Below are positions 10,519 through 21,232 of a stretch of DNA of 64,000 nucleotides, one piece after another. Under the pieces are notes generated by a model that saw only the letters and a program-made list of their open reading frames with translations, had not been told where the DNA came from and ran no database searches. Made by a program: the position numbers and the translations under genes. Source of the stretch: Pseudoalteromonas undina (GTDB lineage: Bacteria; Pseudomonadota; Gammaproteobacteria; Enterobacterales; Alteromonadaceae); contig NZ_AHCF03000003.1 in assembly GCF_000238275.3 (NCBI RefSeq), forward strand, positions 248,001-312,000. Direction: 5' to 3'. How positions within the stretch are numbered: the first letter of the stretch is position 1; every line of letters begins with the position of its first letter.

Positions 10519-10786
10519 TAGGGCGTGTTGATCTTTGATGGTTGGATTTGCAGCAGTATGTTTGGTTTTTAGGCAAGGCAGAGCCTATGTAGTGTGGTTA
10601 TTCCCCATAAATAGGCGATAACGCAGCATAAATACCAAACATGCGCTGCCCTCTGGGTTCTTTCTCGGGACGATAAACTCTTTGTTGCTCGGTTTTTACT
10701 TAGCCCGCTAGGTTACACACCTCGCGCCGCGATTTAATCGCCCCTAGGTTGAACAAACTTCAATCCGCAATGATCAACACGCCCTA
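10519..10786. repeat. Inverted-repeat-bounded element of 268 bp, MITE-like
   Basis: The stretch begins with TAGGGCGTGTTGATC (10519-10533) and ends with its exact reverse complement (10772-10786). Just inside these ends the two arms show weaker mirrored similarity. No open reading frame with a start and ribosome site is present, and there is no clear target-site duplication. It fills most of the 423-base gap between trmN6 and the amylase gene. I infer a non-autonomous mobile element or a structured intergenic repeat. Confidence 0.6.
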
Positions 10787-10918
10787 GTAAAAAAGGATAA
10801 TTTACCCATTATGCATACGTATTCAGTTTTTATTTAATCAATCACCAGACTAGTGTTAACCACTTGTAAATAACGTCGAGTATGTTGTTTAACTCGCTCA
10901 ACACTTGGAACACACACT

Positions 10919-12928
10919 ATGAAGCTGAATAAAATAATCACCACTGCAGGATTGAGCCTTGGCTTAACTTTACCAAGCTTAGCTATGGCTGCACCTACAA
11001 CATTTGTGCATCTATTTGAATGGAACTGGCAAGATATAGCTCAAGAATGTGAACAGTTTTTAGGGCCCAAAGGATATGCTGCTGTACAGGTATCTCCGCC
11101 TAACGAGCATATTACAGGTAATCAATGGTGGACTCGCTACCAACCTGTGAGCTACCAACTGCAAAGCCGTGGCGGGAACCGGACGCAGTTTATAGATATG
11201 GTTAATCGATGTAATTCGGCAGGCGTAGATATATATGTTGATACCCTAATAAACCATATGGCTGCAGGTAATGGTACTGGTACCGACGGTAATAACTTTG
11301 GTAATAAACAATATCCTATTTACAGCCCACAAGATTTTCACCAAAGCTGTTCAATTAACCCTGAGGATTACGGTAATAATCGCTATCGTGTGCAACATTG
11401 CGAGCTGGTAGGGCTTGCCGATTTAAATACCGCTTCAACTTATGTGCAAAATACGTTAGCGGCATATATTAATGACTTACAAGCCTTAGGAGTTAAAGGC
11501 TTTAGGTTTGATGCTGCTAAGCATGTTGCTGCAAGTGATATTCAAAGTTTAATGGCAAAAATAAATGGCTCGCCAGTGGTTTTTCATGAGGTGATAGTTC
11601 AAGGTACTGAAGCGGTAGATGCCTCAGAGTATTTAAGTACAGGTTTAGTTACTGAGTTTAAATACAGTACACAGCTTGGTAATACATTTAGAAATGGCTC
11701 GCTTGCGTGGCTAAGTAATTTTGGTGAAGGTTGGGGTTTTATGCCAAGTTCATCAGCTGTGGTATTTGTTGATAACCATGATAACCAACGTGGGCATGGT
11801 GGTGCGGGTAATGTAATTACTTTTGAAGATGGCCGTTTATACGACCTAGCTAACGTCTTTATGTTGGCGTATCCGTATGGGTACCCAAAAGTCATGTCGA
11901 GTTATGACTTTCATGGTGATACCGATGCAGGTGGGCCAAGTGTGCCAGTGCACAACAATGGTAACTTGGAATGTTTTGCAAGCAAATGGAAGTGTGAGCA
12001 TCGTTGGTCGTACATTGCTGGTGGTGTTGATTTTAGAAATAACACTGCCGATAACTGGGTTGTAACCAACTGGTGGGATAACACCAATAACCAGATTGCA
12101 TTTGGGCGAGGTAGCTCAGGCCATATGGCAATTAATAAAGAAGACTCAACTTTAAATGCAACAGTTCAAACAGATATGGCTGCTGGGCAGTACTGTAACG
12201 TATTAAAAGGTGAGCTTTCGGGTGATGCTAAAAGCTGTAGTAGTGAGGTTATTACAGTTAATAGTAACGGCACGATTAATTTAAATGTGGCGCCATGGGA
12301 TGCCATGGCTATTCATAAAAATGCTAAAGTACTACAAGGCTCGCTCCCTAATAACGGCGGTGATTGGCAAAGAACCGTTGTTTTTATCAATGCGCTAACA
12401 CAAAGCGGACAAGATATGTTTGTTCGTGGTGGAATAGATCACACTTATGCCAATGCAAACCTTGGTAGAAACTGCCAAACAACGAACGTTGAATGTGCCA
12501 TGCCTATTCGTCACAACAATTTAAAAAACAACACCACTTTGCCTTGGAAAGCAAACGATAATTACCTAGATTGGTATGGTATTGAGCAAGGTCAAAGCAG
12601 TGAGGCGCAGGGTACCGCGATGGATTGGACTACTAATATATGGCCTAGTGAATTCGGGGCGCAAAAAACGGTAGATAATGATGGTTTTGGCGTTACAGCA
12701 CTTAACATATGGGGCGAACACTACTGGATGCTTGATGTTGATATGGATTGCAGTAAAGCCGTTAACGGCTGGTTTGAACTCAAAGCATTTATAAAAAATG
12801 GCCCAGAGTGGGAGGGCGATATAAATCAAGCAAGCATCCCATATGCAAGCACTAACCATATGGCCCAGTGCGGCAAAATTAATATGTTTGAATTTAATAG
12901 CTCAAGTGTAGAGGTGCGTGACTTTTAA
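10919..12928 (+). CDS. amy: Secreted chloride-dependent alpha-amylase (GH13)
   Basis: The 669-residue precursor hydrolyses internal alpha-1,4 bonds of starch outside the cell. A signal peptide ends near AMA-A (residue 24). The mature part is very close to the P. haloplanktis cold amylase from memory. Catalytic residues are Asp198 (GFRFDAAKH), Glu224 (FHEV) and Asp288 (DNHD). The chloride ligands of that enzyme are also kept as Arg196, Asn286 and Lys324. After the beta domain (ends near residue 478) an extra ~190-residue C-terminal region follows, matching the C-terminal propeptide described for the P. haloplanktis enzyme. It is monocistronic with its own terminator. Confidence 0.96.
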   Translation: MKLNKIITTAGLSLGLTLPSLAMAAPTTFVHLFEWNWQDIAQECEQFLGPKGYAAVQVSPPNEHITGNQWWTRYQPVSYQLQSRGGNRTQFIDMVNRCNSAGVDIYVDTLINHMAAGNGTGTDGNNFGNKQYPIYSPQDFHQSCSINPEDYGNNRYRVQHCELVGLADLNTASTYVQNTLAAYINDLQALGVKGFRFDAAKHVAASDIQSLMAKINGSPVVFHEVIVQGTEAVDASEYLSTGLVTEFKYSTQLGNTFRNGSLAWLSNFGEGWGFMPSSSAVVFVDNHDNQRGHGGAGNVITFEDGRLYDLANVFMLAYPYGYPKVMSSYDFHGDTDAGGPSVPVHNNGNLECFASKWKCEHRWSYIAGGVDFRNNTADNWVVTNWWDNTNNQIAFGRGSSGHMAINKEDSTLNATVQTDMAAGQYCNVLKGELSGDAKSCSSEVITVNSNGTINLNVAPWDAMAIHKNAKVLQGSLPNNGGDWQRTVVFINALTQSGQDMFVRGGIDHTYANANLGRNCQTTNVECAMPIRHNNLKNNTTLPWKANDNYLDWYGIEQGQSSEAQGTAMDWTTNIWPSEFGAQKTVDNDGFGVTALNIWGEHYWMLDVDMDCSKAVNGWFELKAFIKNGPEWEGDINQASIPYASTNHMAQCGKINMFEFNSSSVEVRDF

Positions 12929-12971
12929 ATATGCACTTTTAATCATGTACTTTAAAACGTGATTATTATTT

Positions 12972-13007
12972 AAAAACCAAGTGTGTTAAAGGCACTTGGT
13001 TTTTATT
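12972..13007 (+). terminator. Rho-independent terminator of the amylase gene
   Basis: AACCAAGTG and CACTTGGTT pair around a nine-base loop and are followed by TTTTTATTTTT. Confidence 0.85.
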
Positions 13008-13103
13008 TTTTACATGCACCTAATTAGCTATGTAATTTCATAGTGTGTTTATAAATCAGCTGGTATTATTGTTTTATTCGCTATTTAAAATCAAAGCAAC
13101 TCA

Positions 13104-13550
13104 ATGAAAAACTTCAATAAACTAACTTTGCTAAGCACTCTCGCTGCAGCTTTATTTATAAGCCATAGTGCGCATGCAAACATGAGTCCTGTAGGGCTTT
13201 GGAAAACCATTAATGAAGACACCAAAGAAGCAAAGTCTTATGTACGCATTACTGAACAAGATGGGGTACTGACTGGCAAAATTGAAACAATACTCAATAA
13301 AAATAAGCAAGATGCGCTTTGCAGCGAGTGTGGTGGTGATAAAAAGAATCAGCCGATGCTAGGCATGACCATTATTGAAAACGTAACTTATGCAGGTGAC
13401 GGTAGTTGGGAAGACGGTGAAATACTCGACCCAAATAACGGTAAAACCTACAGCGTGCGTTTAACACCGCAGCAAAATGGCGAAAAACTTGAAGTGCGTG
13501 GTTATGTGGGCTTTTTTTACCGTAACCAATACTGGTTAAAAGTAGAGTAG
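13104..13550 (+). CDS. Exported DUF2147 protein
   Basis: The 148-residue product has a signal peptide (hydrophobic residues ~8-20, cleavage near AHA-N) and one DUF2147 domain. Family marks are GLWKTINEDTKEAKSYVRI at the start, GMTIIENV in the middle and the C-terminal VRGYVGFFYRNQYWLKV. A CSEC motif (residues ~72-75) may bind metal or form a disulfide. The family is periplasmic and of unknown function. Confidence 0.85.
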   Translation: MKNFNKLTLLSTLAAALFISHSAHANMSPVGLWKTINEDTKEAKSYVRITEQDGVLTGKIETILNKNKQDALCSECGGDKKNQPMLGMTIIENVTYAGDGSWEDGEILDPNNGKTYSVRLTPQQNGEKLEVRGYVGFFYRNQYWLKVE

Positions 13551-13560
13551 TTAAATATTA

Positions 13561-13586
13561 AAAAGCGCTGCATAGCAGCGCTTTTT
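13561..13586. terminator. Bidirectional terminator between the DUF2147 gene and fldB
   Basis: AAAAGCGCTGC and GCAGCGCTTTT pair around a four-base loop, with A and T tracts on either side, between converging genes. Confidence 0.88.
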
Positions 13587-13600
13587 GCAAGAGTGCACAG

Positions 13601-14122
13601 TTACAGGGTTTCAGCGTACTCTGTCATCACCTGTTCTACCCAGGTGGCAATACGTTCGTCGCTTAGCTCGTACTGACTATCTTCATCAAGGGCTAAACCA
13701 ACAAATTGTTTACCGTCTTCGGTAAGGGCTTTAGAGGCTTCAAATTCGTAATTACTGTCGTTAGGCCAAAAGCCAAGTTGAGTAATGGCTTGGGCATTTA
13801 TTTCATCATGAAGCATGCCTAATGCGTCTTGAAACCACTGGCCATACCCTTGCTGATCGCCCATCCCAAATAAGGCAATGGTTTTACCATTTAGGTCAAC
13901 GTCTTTTATGTCGTCCCACTTTGATTCCCAATCTTCTTGAATTTCGCCAAAGTCCCACGTAGAAATACCAAAAATGATAAAGTCATATTGCTCAGCGTTT
14001 TTAAGCGGCTCGTCTTTAATATTATGTAAGCTGACAATGTCGGCGCCAATAATATCTCGTATTTTTTCTGCCGCCATTTCTGTATAGCAGGTAGTAGAAC
14101 CAAAAAATAAACCAATCTGCAT
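13601..14122 (-). CDS. fldB: Flavodoxin FldB
   Basis: The 173-residue FMN protein carries low-potential electrons in the cytosol. The phosphate-binding loop [12 protein letters not shown] starts at about residue 6. [15 protein letters not shown] and the [15 protein letters not shown] loop are close to E. coli FldB. I start at the ATG giving MQIGLFFG, which aligns with the E. coli start; a GTG four codons upstream (14134) is possible. The neighbours xerD-dsbC-recJ-prfB-lysS reproduce the E. coli order, with fldB divergent. Confidence 0.92.
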   Translation of the reverse strand: MQIGLFFGSTTCYTEMAAEKIRDIIGADIVSLHNIKDEPLKNAEQYDFIIFGISTWDFGEIQEDWESKWDDIKDVDLNGKTIALFGMGDQQGYGQWFQDALGMLHDEINAQAITQLGFWPNDSNYEFEASKALTEDGKQFVGLALDEDSQYELSDERIATWVEQVMTEYAETL

Positions 14123-14227
14123 CGTATTTATCACTGTGTAATTGCCTGTTATGATAGGCTCAAGTTTACCGTAAGGTATTTTTAATTGATACCTTCTCCC
14201 GTGGTATTACCAACATGAGATCACAAC

Positions 14228-15154
14228 GTGACAACGCTATCTGACGATTTACCTGAACAAAATAATGAGCTAAGCAGCAATAGCGACTTTTTAGAAACCT
14301 TTCTTGATAGCCTCTATTTAGAGCAAGGCGTAAGTGAAAACACACTGAGCGCTTATCGCAGTGACTTAGATAAGTTTTGCCAATTTTTAAAAGGCGAAAA
14401 CTTAATGACGGTAACCAGCCTCGACGTTGAAAGTTACTTAGCGCACCGTGTTGATTTGGGGTTAAAACCACGCAGTACTGCACGCAGTATTAGTGCATTA
14501 AAACGTTTTTATCTGTACTTTGTACGCGAAAAAATAATTAGCGACTCACCTATGGTTAATATTGCTCAGCCTAAAGCGGGGCAGTCGTTACCAAAAACGC
14601 TTTCTGAGGCTGAAGTAGAGGCGCTATTAAGTGCCCCCAATATTGAAGAGCCAATGGGGCTGCGCGACAAAGCCATGCTCGAGCTATTGTATGCAACGGG
14701 TTTGCGGGTAACTGAGCTGGTAGGGCTGAGAATGGAGCAAATAAATTTGCGCCAAGCTGTGGTGTTTGTAAAAGGTAAAGGAAATAAAGAGCGATTAGTG
14801 CCTTTAGGTGAAGAGGCTATGTATTGGCTGGAGCAATTTTTAAAGCTTGGGCGAGCACAAATGATAAAACATGCCACCGATTTTGTATTTCCCTCTAAAC
14901 GTGGGGTGGGCATGACACGACAAACTTTTTGGCATCGGATTAAACACTATGCTATTTTGGCATCCGTTGAGTCGCCGTTATCACCTCACACCTTGCGACA
15001 TGCATTTGCAACGCATTTATTAAATCATGGGGCTGACTTGCGTGTGGTGCAGATGATGCTTGGCCACAGCGACCTATCAACTACCCAAATTTATACGCAT
15101 GTAGCGAATGAGCGATTAAAATCGGTGCATGCTGAGCATCATCCTCGTGCTTAA
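14228..15154 (+). CDS. xerD: Tyrosine recombinase XerD
   Basis: The 308-residue recombinase resolves chromosome dimers at dif together with XerC under FtsK control. An N-terminal SAM-like core-binding domain (residues ~20-105) precedes the catalytic domain. Catalytic residues visible are Arg160 (ATGLRVTEL), Lys184, His254 and Arg257 (PHTLRH), His280 (LGHSD) and nucleophile Tyr289. Translation starts at a GTG codon. The conserved fldB/xerD/dsbC context marks this as the housekeeping enzyme and not a phage or island integrase. Confidence 0.96.
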   Translation: MTTLSDDLPEQNNELSSNSDFLETFLDSLYLEQGVSENTLSAYRSDLDKFCQFLKGENLMTVTSLDVESYLAHRVDLGLKPRSTARSISALKRFYLYFVREKIISDSPMVNIAQPKAGQSLPKTLSEAEVEALLSAPNIEEPMGLRDKAMLELLYATGLRVTELVGLRMEQINLRQAVVFVKGKGNKERLVPLGEEAMYWLEQFLKLGRAQMIKHATDFVFPSKRGVGMTRQTFWHRIKHYAILASVESPLSPHTLRHAFATHLLNHGADLRVVQMMLGHSDLSTTQIYTHVANERLKSVHAEHHPRA

Positions 15155-15226
15155 GCGAATTTTTTTGTCACTAAGCCGGTCATATAGACACGATAAGATA
15201 AGTATTTTTAGGATAGAGAACCCGTT

Positions 15227-15955
15227 ATGAAAAAATTAATGTTAGCAGGTGCCATGTTGTGCACTAGTTTGAGCGCTTTTGCTAATGGTGTTGCAGTAAC
15301 ACCCGATGCCAATGATCCTATCGTGACAAAATTTGCCGCGCTAGGAGTAACTGTTAAACAAATTAACCCAAGTCCGGTTGCGGGCTTAAAAGAATTGATC
15401 ACCAATAAAGGGGTGCTGTATGCAAGCCCTGACGGTCAGTTTTTAATGCAAGGTACGCTAATCGATTTAAACAACCGTAGTAATTTAACTGAGCAAGCAC
15501 TTAACGGTGTGCGTCAATCAGGGTTAAAAGAATACGAAGATTCAATGATTGTGTATAAAGCGCCAGAAGAAAAACACAGCATTACCGTGTTTACTGATAT
15601 TAGCTGTGGTTACTGTCGTAAATTACACCGTGAGCTTGATGACTTACTTGAGTCGGGTATTACGGTTAAATACCTAGCATTTCCACGTGGCGGCCTGCAA
15701 GGATCAGGTTATGCTGATTTAATGAATGTGTGGTGTGCTAAAGATCAGCAAGAAGCACTTACTGAAGCTAAATCTGGTGCAGATACACAAATTGTAAAAG
15801 ACTGTAGCGCACCCGTTGCAGAGCATTACCAATTAGGGCAAAGCTTTGGTATTAGTGGTACACCGGCTATTATTTTAGAAGATGGCACGATGATCCCAGG
15901 CTACCAACCAGCTGCCGCATTAAGCGCTGCGCTTGAGGCCAACAAAGCAGGTTAA
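15227..15955 (+). CDS. dsbC: Periplasmic thiol:disulfide isomerase DsbC
   Basis: The 242-residue protein isomerises wrong disulfides in the periplasm and is kept reduced by DsbD. A signal peptide ends at SAFA-N (residue 19). An N-terminal dimerisation domain covers residues ~20-80. The thioredoxin domain has active-site Cys127 and Cys130 (CGYC) and the cis-proline loop SGTPAI. It lies between xerD and recJ as in E. coli, but a terminator-like hairpin directly follows. Confidence 0.96.
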   Translation: MKKLMLAGAMLCTSLSAFANGVAVTPDANDPIVTKFAALGVTVKQINPSPVAGLKELITNKGVLYASPDGQFLMQGTLIDLNNRSNLTEQALNGVRQSGLKEYEDSMIVYKAPEEKHSITVFTDISCGYCRKLHRELDDLLESGITVKYLAFPRGGLQGSGYADLMNVWCAKDQQEALTEAKSGADTQIVKDCSAPVAEHYQLGQSFGISGTPAIILEDGTMIPGYQPAAALSAALEANKAG

Positions 15956-15977
15956 TTAAAAACCTGAGTACCTGTTT

Positions 15978-16005
15978 AAAAAGGCCTTTATGGCCTTTTT
16001 TTGTC
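15978..16005 (+). terminator. Rho-independent terminator after dsbC
   Basis: AAAAAGGCC and GGCCTTTTT pair around TTTAT and are followed by more Ts. It may only attenuate, because recJ starts 35 bases later. Confidence 0.8.
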
Positions 16006-16039
16006 TTTTTGTTATGAATATCATAAGTTAAAAACCAGC

Positions 16040-17761
16040 ATGAAAAAAATGATCATTGCGCGAGAACCCGTTGACGACTCTCATCTACCTAGTCATCTAC
16101 ATCCTGTTATTAAGCAAATTTATGCCACGCGTAACGTCTGCCATGCTGATGAATTAAATAATAGTGCGGCCACTTTGCTCGACTTTAAGCTATTTAAAGA
16201 TATAGACAAAGCCAGCCAACTATTAATTGATGCACTGCATGCACAAAGTAAAATACTAATTGTTGGCGATTTTGACGCCGATGGCGCAACCAGCACCGCC
16301 ACCTTAATGCAAGGGTTGGCCATGTTTGGCTTTACCCATTTAGATTATTTAGTGCCAGACCGCTTTAGTTTAGGTTATGGCTTAAGCCCAGCATTGGCTG
16401 AGCAAATAGTCACTATGCAGCCCGATTTAGTGATCACCGTAGATAACGGTATATCGTGTATTGCAGGGATTGATATTGTTAAAGCCGCAGGCATTAAAGT
16501 GCTGGTTACAGATCATCATTTACAAGGCGAGCAACTGCCTAGTGCCGATGCTATTGTTAATCCTAATCGTCATGACTGTGATTTTCCCTCTAAGTCGATA
16601 GCTGGTGTTGGTGTGGCGTTTTATTTGCTTATCGCATTGAGAAGTGCGCTGCGTGAACAAGGCTACTTTAACCAACATCCTATGCCAAATATTGCTGACT
16701 TACTCGATATTGTAGCCCTTGGTACGGTGGCCGATGTGGTGGCTCTGGATGCGAATAACCGTACGTTAGTGCATCAAGGCTTGGCACGTATTCGAAGTGG
16801 TAAAACCCGCCCAGGTATCACCGCACTGATTGAAGTGGCTAATCGCAATGCAGCTCGTTTGAGTGCCAGCGATTTTGGCTTTTCATTGGCGCCACGTTTA
16901 AATGCAGCAGGGCGTTTAGATGATATGAGCCTAGGTATAGCTTGCTTACTTAGCAACGACATAAATCAAGCAAGGCGCATAGCCGGTGAGCTTGACAGCT
17001 TAAACTTTGCCAGACGTGAAATTGAGCAAGGCATGCAAGTAGAAGCGCAAGCCGTGCTCGATAGATTGGCATTTAAAGAAGATAGTGTGCCTGATGCTAT
17101 TTGTTTGTATCAAGACGATTGGCATCAAGGTGTTATTGGCATTTTAGCGGGGCGCTTAAAAGAAAAGTACCACCGCCCAACCGTGATATTTGCGGGTGGC
17201 GAAAACGGTGAAATAAAAGGTTCATGTCGCTCTATTGAAGGTTTACATATGCGCGACCTGCTTGAAGGTTTAAACACTGCGCAGCCTGGTTTAATTAATA
17301 AATTTGGCGGCCACGCAATGGCGGCAGGTTTAAGTATTAACGAGCAGCAATTTGCTGAGTTCAAACGCGCATTTGATAGTGCAGTTAGCGAGCAACTCAG
17401 TGAAGAAAGTAAACGCTGTATTGTATTTACCGATGGTGAGCTACCTAATGATTGCTTTAGCATGGATTTTGCCCAGCTTTTAAAACAATCGGGCCCGTGG
17501 GGGCAGCAGTTTCCTGAGCCGATATTTGAACACACCTTTGAAGTAATCCAACAGCGTATTGTGGGTGAAAAACACTTAAAGCTAGTATTAAAGCATCAGT
17601 CTGCACGCTTAGTGGATGCCATTGCCTTTGGGATTGATTTAAAAGCGTGGCCAGATACTGAGGCGCAGTTTGTTAAAGTAGCGTATCAGCTCGATATAAA
17701 TGAATTTAGAGGTAAATTTAGCTTACAACTTATAGTTAGAGAGCTTGAAAAAGTGGGCTAA
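16040..17761 (+). CDS. recJ: Single-strand-specific 5'-3' exonuclease RecJ
   Basis: The 573-residue DHH-family enzyme degrades single-stranded DNA in RecF-type recombination, mismatch repair and base excision repair. Metal-binding motifs are DFDADGATSTA (residues ~75-85) and TDHHLQGEQ; the DHHA1 part has GSCRSIEGLHMRDLL and GGHAMAAGL. I start at ATG 16040, which gives the usual length; an upstream TTG at 16001 lies inside the dsbC terminator and is rejected. It precedes prfB-lysS as in E. coli. Confidence 0.95.
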   Translation: MKKMIIAREPVDDSHLPSHLHPVIKQIYATRNVCHADELNNSAATLLDFKLFKDIDKASQLLIDALHAQSKILIVGDFDADGATSTATLMQGLAMFGFTHLDYLVPDRFSLGYGLSPALAEQIVTMQPDLVITVDNGISCIAGIDIVKAAGIKVLVTDHHLQGEQLPSADAIVNPNRHDCDFPSKSIAGVGVAFYLLIALRSALREQGYFNQHPMPNIADLLDIVALGTVADVVALDANNRTLVHQGLARIRSGKTRPGITALIEVANRNAARLSASDFGFSLAPRLNAAGRLDDMSLGIACLLSNDINQARRIAGELDSLNFARREIEQGMQVEAQAVLDRLAFKEDSVPDAICLYQDDWHQGVIGILAGRLKEKYHRPTVIFAGGENGEIKGSCRSIEGLHMRDLLEGLNTAQPGLINKFGGHAMAAGLSINEQQFAEFKRAFDSAVSEQLSEESKRCIVFTDGELPNDCFSMDFAQLLKQSGPWGQQFPEPIFEHTFEVIQQRIVGEKHLKLVLKHQSARLVDAIAFGIDLKAWPDTEAQFVKVAYQLDINEFRGKFSLQLIVRELEKVG

Positions 17762-17906
17762 AAAATATCTTCAAACCATGCATAAAAGGCTAATAAAACG
17801 CGCGGTTTTTTGTTAAAATCGGGCGTTTTTATTATTTAATGATTTTTAATTGCGCTCGGTCTCTTTTTTAAGTGCGCAATAACCTAGCCATTTTGGAGTA
17901 ATGTAC

Positions 17907-19005
17907 ATGTTTGAAGTGAATCCTGTGATTAATCAAATCAAGGAAATTCGCGAACGTACTGAACTGCTTCGGGGGTACCTTTGACTACGCTCTTAAACAA
18001 GAACGTTTAGAAGAAGTTAACGCCGAACTTGAAGATTCAGCCGTATGGAATGAGCCTGAGCGCGCACAAGCCCTTGGTCGTGAAAAGTCAGCACTAGAAG
18101 CCGTGGTTGAAACAATCGATAACCTTGTTGCTGGTACTGACGATGTTGAAGGATTAGTAGAGCTTGCTGTTGAAGCTGAAGATCAAGACACCTTTGATGA
18201 AGCACAAAGCGAACTAGCTGATTTAAACCAGCAGCTTGAAGGGCTTGAGTTTCGTCGTATGTTTTCAGGCTCTCACGATTCAAACGATGCCTACCTTGAT
18301 TTACAATCAGGCTCTGGTGGTACTGAAGCACAAGACTGGTGTAATATTTTACTGCGTATGTACTTACGCTGGGGTGAAGCAAAAGGCTTTAAAGTAGAGC
18401 TTGTTGAAGCGACCGATGGCGATGTTGCTGGTATTAAAGGCGCAACGGTACGTTTTTCTGGTGAGTATGCATATGGTTGGTTACGCACTGAAACAGGCGT
18501 ACACCGCCTAGTTCGTAAAAGCCCATTTGATTCAAGTGGCCGTCGTCATACTTCGTTTGCATCTGCGTTTGTTTACCCAGAAGTTGATGACAACATTGAG
18601 ATTGATATTAATCCGTCTGACTTACGTATAGACGTTTACCGTGCATCAGGCGCGGGTGGTCAGCACGTAAATACCACTGAATCGGCAGTACGTATTACCC
18701 ACGTACCAACCAATACCGTGGTGCAGTGTCAAAACGAGCGCTCGCAGCATAAAAATAAAGCCCAAGCAATGAAGCAGTTAAAAGCGAAATTATTTGAGCT
18801 TGAGCTACAACAGCAAAATGCTGAAAAGCAAAGTCAAGAAGACAACAAGTCTGATATTGGCTGGGGGAGTCAAATTCGTTCATACGTACTTGATGACTCG
18901 CGTATTAAAGACTTACGTACTGGCGTTGAAAACCGTAACACTCAAGCGGTACTCGATGGCGACCTAGATAAATTTATTGAAGCCAGCTTAAAATCTGGTT
19001 TATAA
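17907..19005 (+). CDS. prfB: Peptide chain release factor 2, with programmed +1 frameshift
   Basis: RF2 ends translation at UGA and UAA. The first 25 codons (17907-17981) end in CTT, followed by an in-frame TGA (17982-17984); decoding continues in the +1 frame from GAC at 17983 to the stop at 19005. The joined product is 365 residues, the same as E. coli RF2. The stop-recognition tripeptide SPF (residues 205-207) and the catalytic GGQ (250-252) are present. Residue 246 is Ala, the usual state, where E. coli K-12 has the less active Thr. Low RF2 favours the frameshift, giving autoregulation. Confidence 0.96.
17970..17985 (+). promoter_or_regulatory. prfB: RF2 +1 frameshift site
   Basis: CGGGGGTACCTTTGAC contains an internal Shine-Dalgarno-like GGGGG, three bases of spacing, the slippery CTT and the TGA stop with the usual following C. 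The E. coli site begins AGGGGG, so only the first base of the SD-like element differs. Confidence 0.93.
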
Positions 19006-19031
19006 CCACCAAGCTAAAAAAGAGCTAAAAA

Positions 19032-20567
19032 ATGACTGATCAAATCCAAGACGAAAATAAGTTAATCGCTGAGCGTCGCGGCAAATTAGACGCTATTCGC
19101 GAAAATTGCCCAGCCAACGGTCATCCAAACCAATTCCGTCGTGAGCATTACACGGCAGATTTGCAGGCTGAGTTTGGTGATAAGAGTAAAGAAGAGCTAA
19201 TCGAATTACAGCATGTGGTATCGATTGCAGGTCGTATTCTTGCTAAACGTGGTCCATTTATGTCTATTCAAGACATGAAAGGCCGTGTACAAGCATATGC
19301 CTCAAAAGACGTTCAAAAAGATTTAAAAGCAAAATATGGTCAGCTTGATATTGGCGATATTATTGGTGTTAAAGGCGCATTGAACAAATCAGGTAAAGGC
19401 GATTTATACGTAGAAATGACAGAGTACGAACTGCTGACTAAGTCACTTCGCCCATTACCAGAAAAATTCCATGGTTTATCAGATCAAGAAACTAAATACC
19501 GCCAACGTTATGTTGATTTAATTACTAACGAAGCAACGCGTGAAACATTCCGTATTCGCTCACAAGTAGTTGAAGGCATTCGTCGCTTTTTAGCAGACCG
19601 CGATTTTATGGAAGTAGAAACGCCAATGCTGCAGGTTATTCCTGGTGGCGCGACGGCACGTCCGTTTGTAACACACCACAATGCGCTTGATATCGACATG
19701 TACTTGCGTATTGCACCAGAGCTTTACTTAAAGCGTTTAGTGGTAGGTGGTTTTGACCGCGTATTCGAAATTAACCGTAACTTCCGTAACGAAGGGTTAT
19801 CGACACGCCACAACCCAGAATTCACTATGATTGAGTTCTACCAAGCGTATGCTGACTACATTGATCTAATGAACATCACCGAAGACATGTTACGTACAGT
19901 TGCAACTAACGTACTGGGCAGCCCAATTGTGGTTAACACCACTAAAGATGAAAACGGCGAAGTTGTTGATTCAGTCGAGTATGACTTTGGTCAACCGTTC
20001 ACGCGTTTAAGCATGGCAGATGCTATCTTAAAATATAACCCAGAGTTTGATGCAGCGGTATTTAACGACCCAGAAAACCACTTTGAAGAATTAAAAGCGT
20101 ACGCTAAACAAGTACACGTTAAAATTCCTGAAAACTGCGTATGGGGTCCAGGTAAATTCTTATGTGAAATATTTGAAGAAACGGCTGAGCATATGCTTAT
20201 CCAACCTACATTTATCACAGGCTACCCGTGGGAAGTATCTCCACTTGCACGTCGTAACGACGAAAATCCATTTGTAACTGATCGTTTTGAATTTTTTGTT
20301 GGCGGTCGTGAATTAGCAAATGGTTTCTCAGAGCTTAACGATGCACAAGATCAAGCTGAGCGTTTTACTCGTCAGGTTGAAGAGAAAGACGCTGGTGATG
20401 ATGAAGCAATGCATTATGACGAAGACTACATTCGCGCACTTGAGTATGGTTTACCACCAACGGCAGGTGAGGGCATAGGTATTGACCGTTTAGTGATGCT
20501 ATTTACTGACTCATCAACTATCAAAGATGTTATTTTATTCCCGCACATGCGCCCACAAGCTGACTAA
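19032..20567 (+). CDS. lysS: Lysyl-tRNA synthetase, class II
   Basis: The 511-residue cytosolic enzyme charges tRNA-Lys. An N-terminal OB-fold anticodon-binding domain (residues ~60-165) precedes the class II core. Motif 2 is [20 protein letters not shown] and motif 3 is [16 protein letters not shown] near the C-terminus. It follows prfB by 26 bases, the conserved pair also known in E. coli, and probably shares its transcript. A strong terminator closes the unit. Confidence 0.97.
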   Translation: MTDQIQDENKLIAERRGKLDAIRENCPANGHPNQFRREHYTADLQAEFGDKSKEELIELQHVVSIAGRILAKRGPFMSIQDMKGRVQAYASKDVQKDLKAKYGQLDIGDIIGVKGALNKSGKGDLYVEMTEYELLTKSLRPLPEKFHGLSDQETKYRQRYVDLITNEATRETFRIRSQVVEGIRRFLADRDFMEVETPMLQVIPGGATARPFVTHHNALDIDMYLRIAPELYLKRLVVGGFDRVFEINRNFRNEGLSTRHNPEFTMIEFYQAYADYIDLMNITEDMLRTVATNVLGSPIVVNTTKDENGEVVDSVEYDFGQPFTRLSMADAILKYNPEFDAAVFNDPENHFEELKAYAKQVHVKIPENCVWGPGKFLCEIFEETAEHMLIQPTFITGYPWEVSPLARRNDENPFVTDRFEFFVGGRELANGFSELNDAQDQAERFTRQVEEKDAGDDEAMHYDEDYIRALEYGLPPTAGEGIGIDRLVMLFTDSSTIKDVILFPHMRPQAD

Positions 20568-20595
20568 GCTTGAAGGAATAAACTATAAAATTATT

Positions 20596-20624
20596 AACGC
20601 CGCTAATTAGCGGCGTTTTTTTTG
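20596..20624 (+). terminator. Rho-independent terminator of lysS
   Basis: AACGCCGC and GCGGCGTT pair around TAATTA and are followed by eight Ts. Confidence 0.9.
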
Positions 20625-20921
20625 CCTTATTGTTTGTGAGACATTGCCTAAACTTTATATTAGGGCTTTTAATTAATAAGTACTACACTGATAATAAAAT
20701 GTAAGTACAAAGGGATATTAACCTTTAATTCAGTTTCATTATCATAAAGTTGCCTCACTGCTTAGCAACATTAAAGCAGTGCTATAACTTTTTGGTATGA
20801 TTGTTTTTTAAACATTATGTTGTATTTATGTGAATTTTTTAGCTAAAATATGGCCGAAATTTGTACACGGTCATTCTTAGTCGTAAAAAATAAAAATTTC
20901 TAAAGGACTTAGATAAATAAT
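20625..20921. other. Non-coding AT-rich stretch
   Basis: About 300 bases between the lysS terminator and the next small gene. I see no gene or RNA here; it presumably holds the promoter of the small gene. Confidence 0.45.
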
Positions 20922-21104
20922 ATGAAAGTTAAACAAGTAGAATCTTTACCCGATGAGAGCACCACAGAGCAACAGCGACAAGCTTATTACCGCGCGTGTA
21001 TTGCCGAGTTTCAAAAGTTGGGCTACCAAGAGCAATATCTTGCTGAACTTACGGATGAACTAGTGCCAGTGATGGGTGTAAACTCAAGCACTCCAAATAC
21101 CTAA
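20922..21104 (+). CDS. Small hypothetical protein (60 aa)
   Basis: A 60-residue acidic, soluble, largely helical product without signal peptide or membrane segment (ending in LVPVMGVNSSTPNT). I do not recognise the family. An AAAGGA lies upstream but about 17 bases away, longer than ideal. It is isolated between lysS and the tRNA cluster. Codon use looks like that of its neighbours, which supports but does not prove that it is real. Confidence 0.5.
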   Translation: MKVKQVESLPDESTTEQQRQAYYRACIAEFQKLGYQEQYLAELTDELVPVMGVNSSTPNT

Positions 21105-21232
21105 CCTGATTAATTTTCAAACTAATTACACTTTAAAACCAGACATGTGTGCAATCTATAGCCATATAGTCACTTTTGTCAGAAAAGTGTTTGACATATT
21201 TTCTGAAATCTTTATTATACGCCCCACAAGAC

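Noticed and set aside
14228..15154. Island or phage integrase
   Set aside because: Conserved fldB-xerD-dsbC-recJ context and XerD-type residues show it is the housekeeping recombinase.
16001..16039. TTG start extending RecJ by 13 residues
   Set aside because: The TTG lies in the terminator T tract of dsbC; ATG 16040 gives the normal length.
17979..17985. Frameshift in prfB as a sequencing error or pseudogene
   Set aside because: The context is the well-known RF2 programmed +1 site and the joined product has exactly the expected 365 residues.
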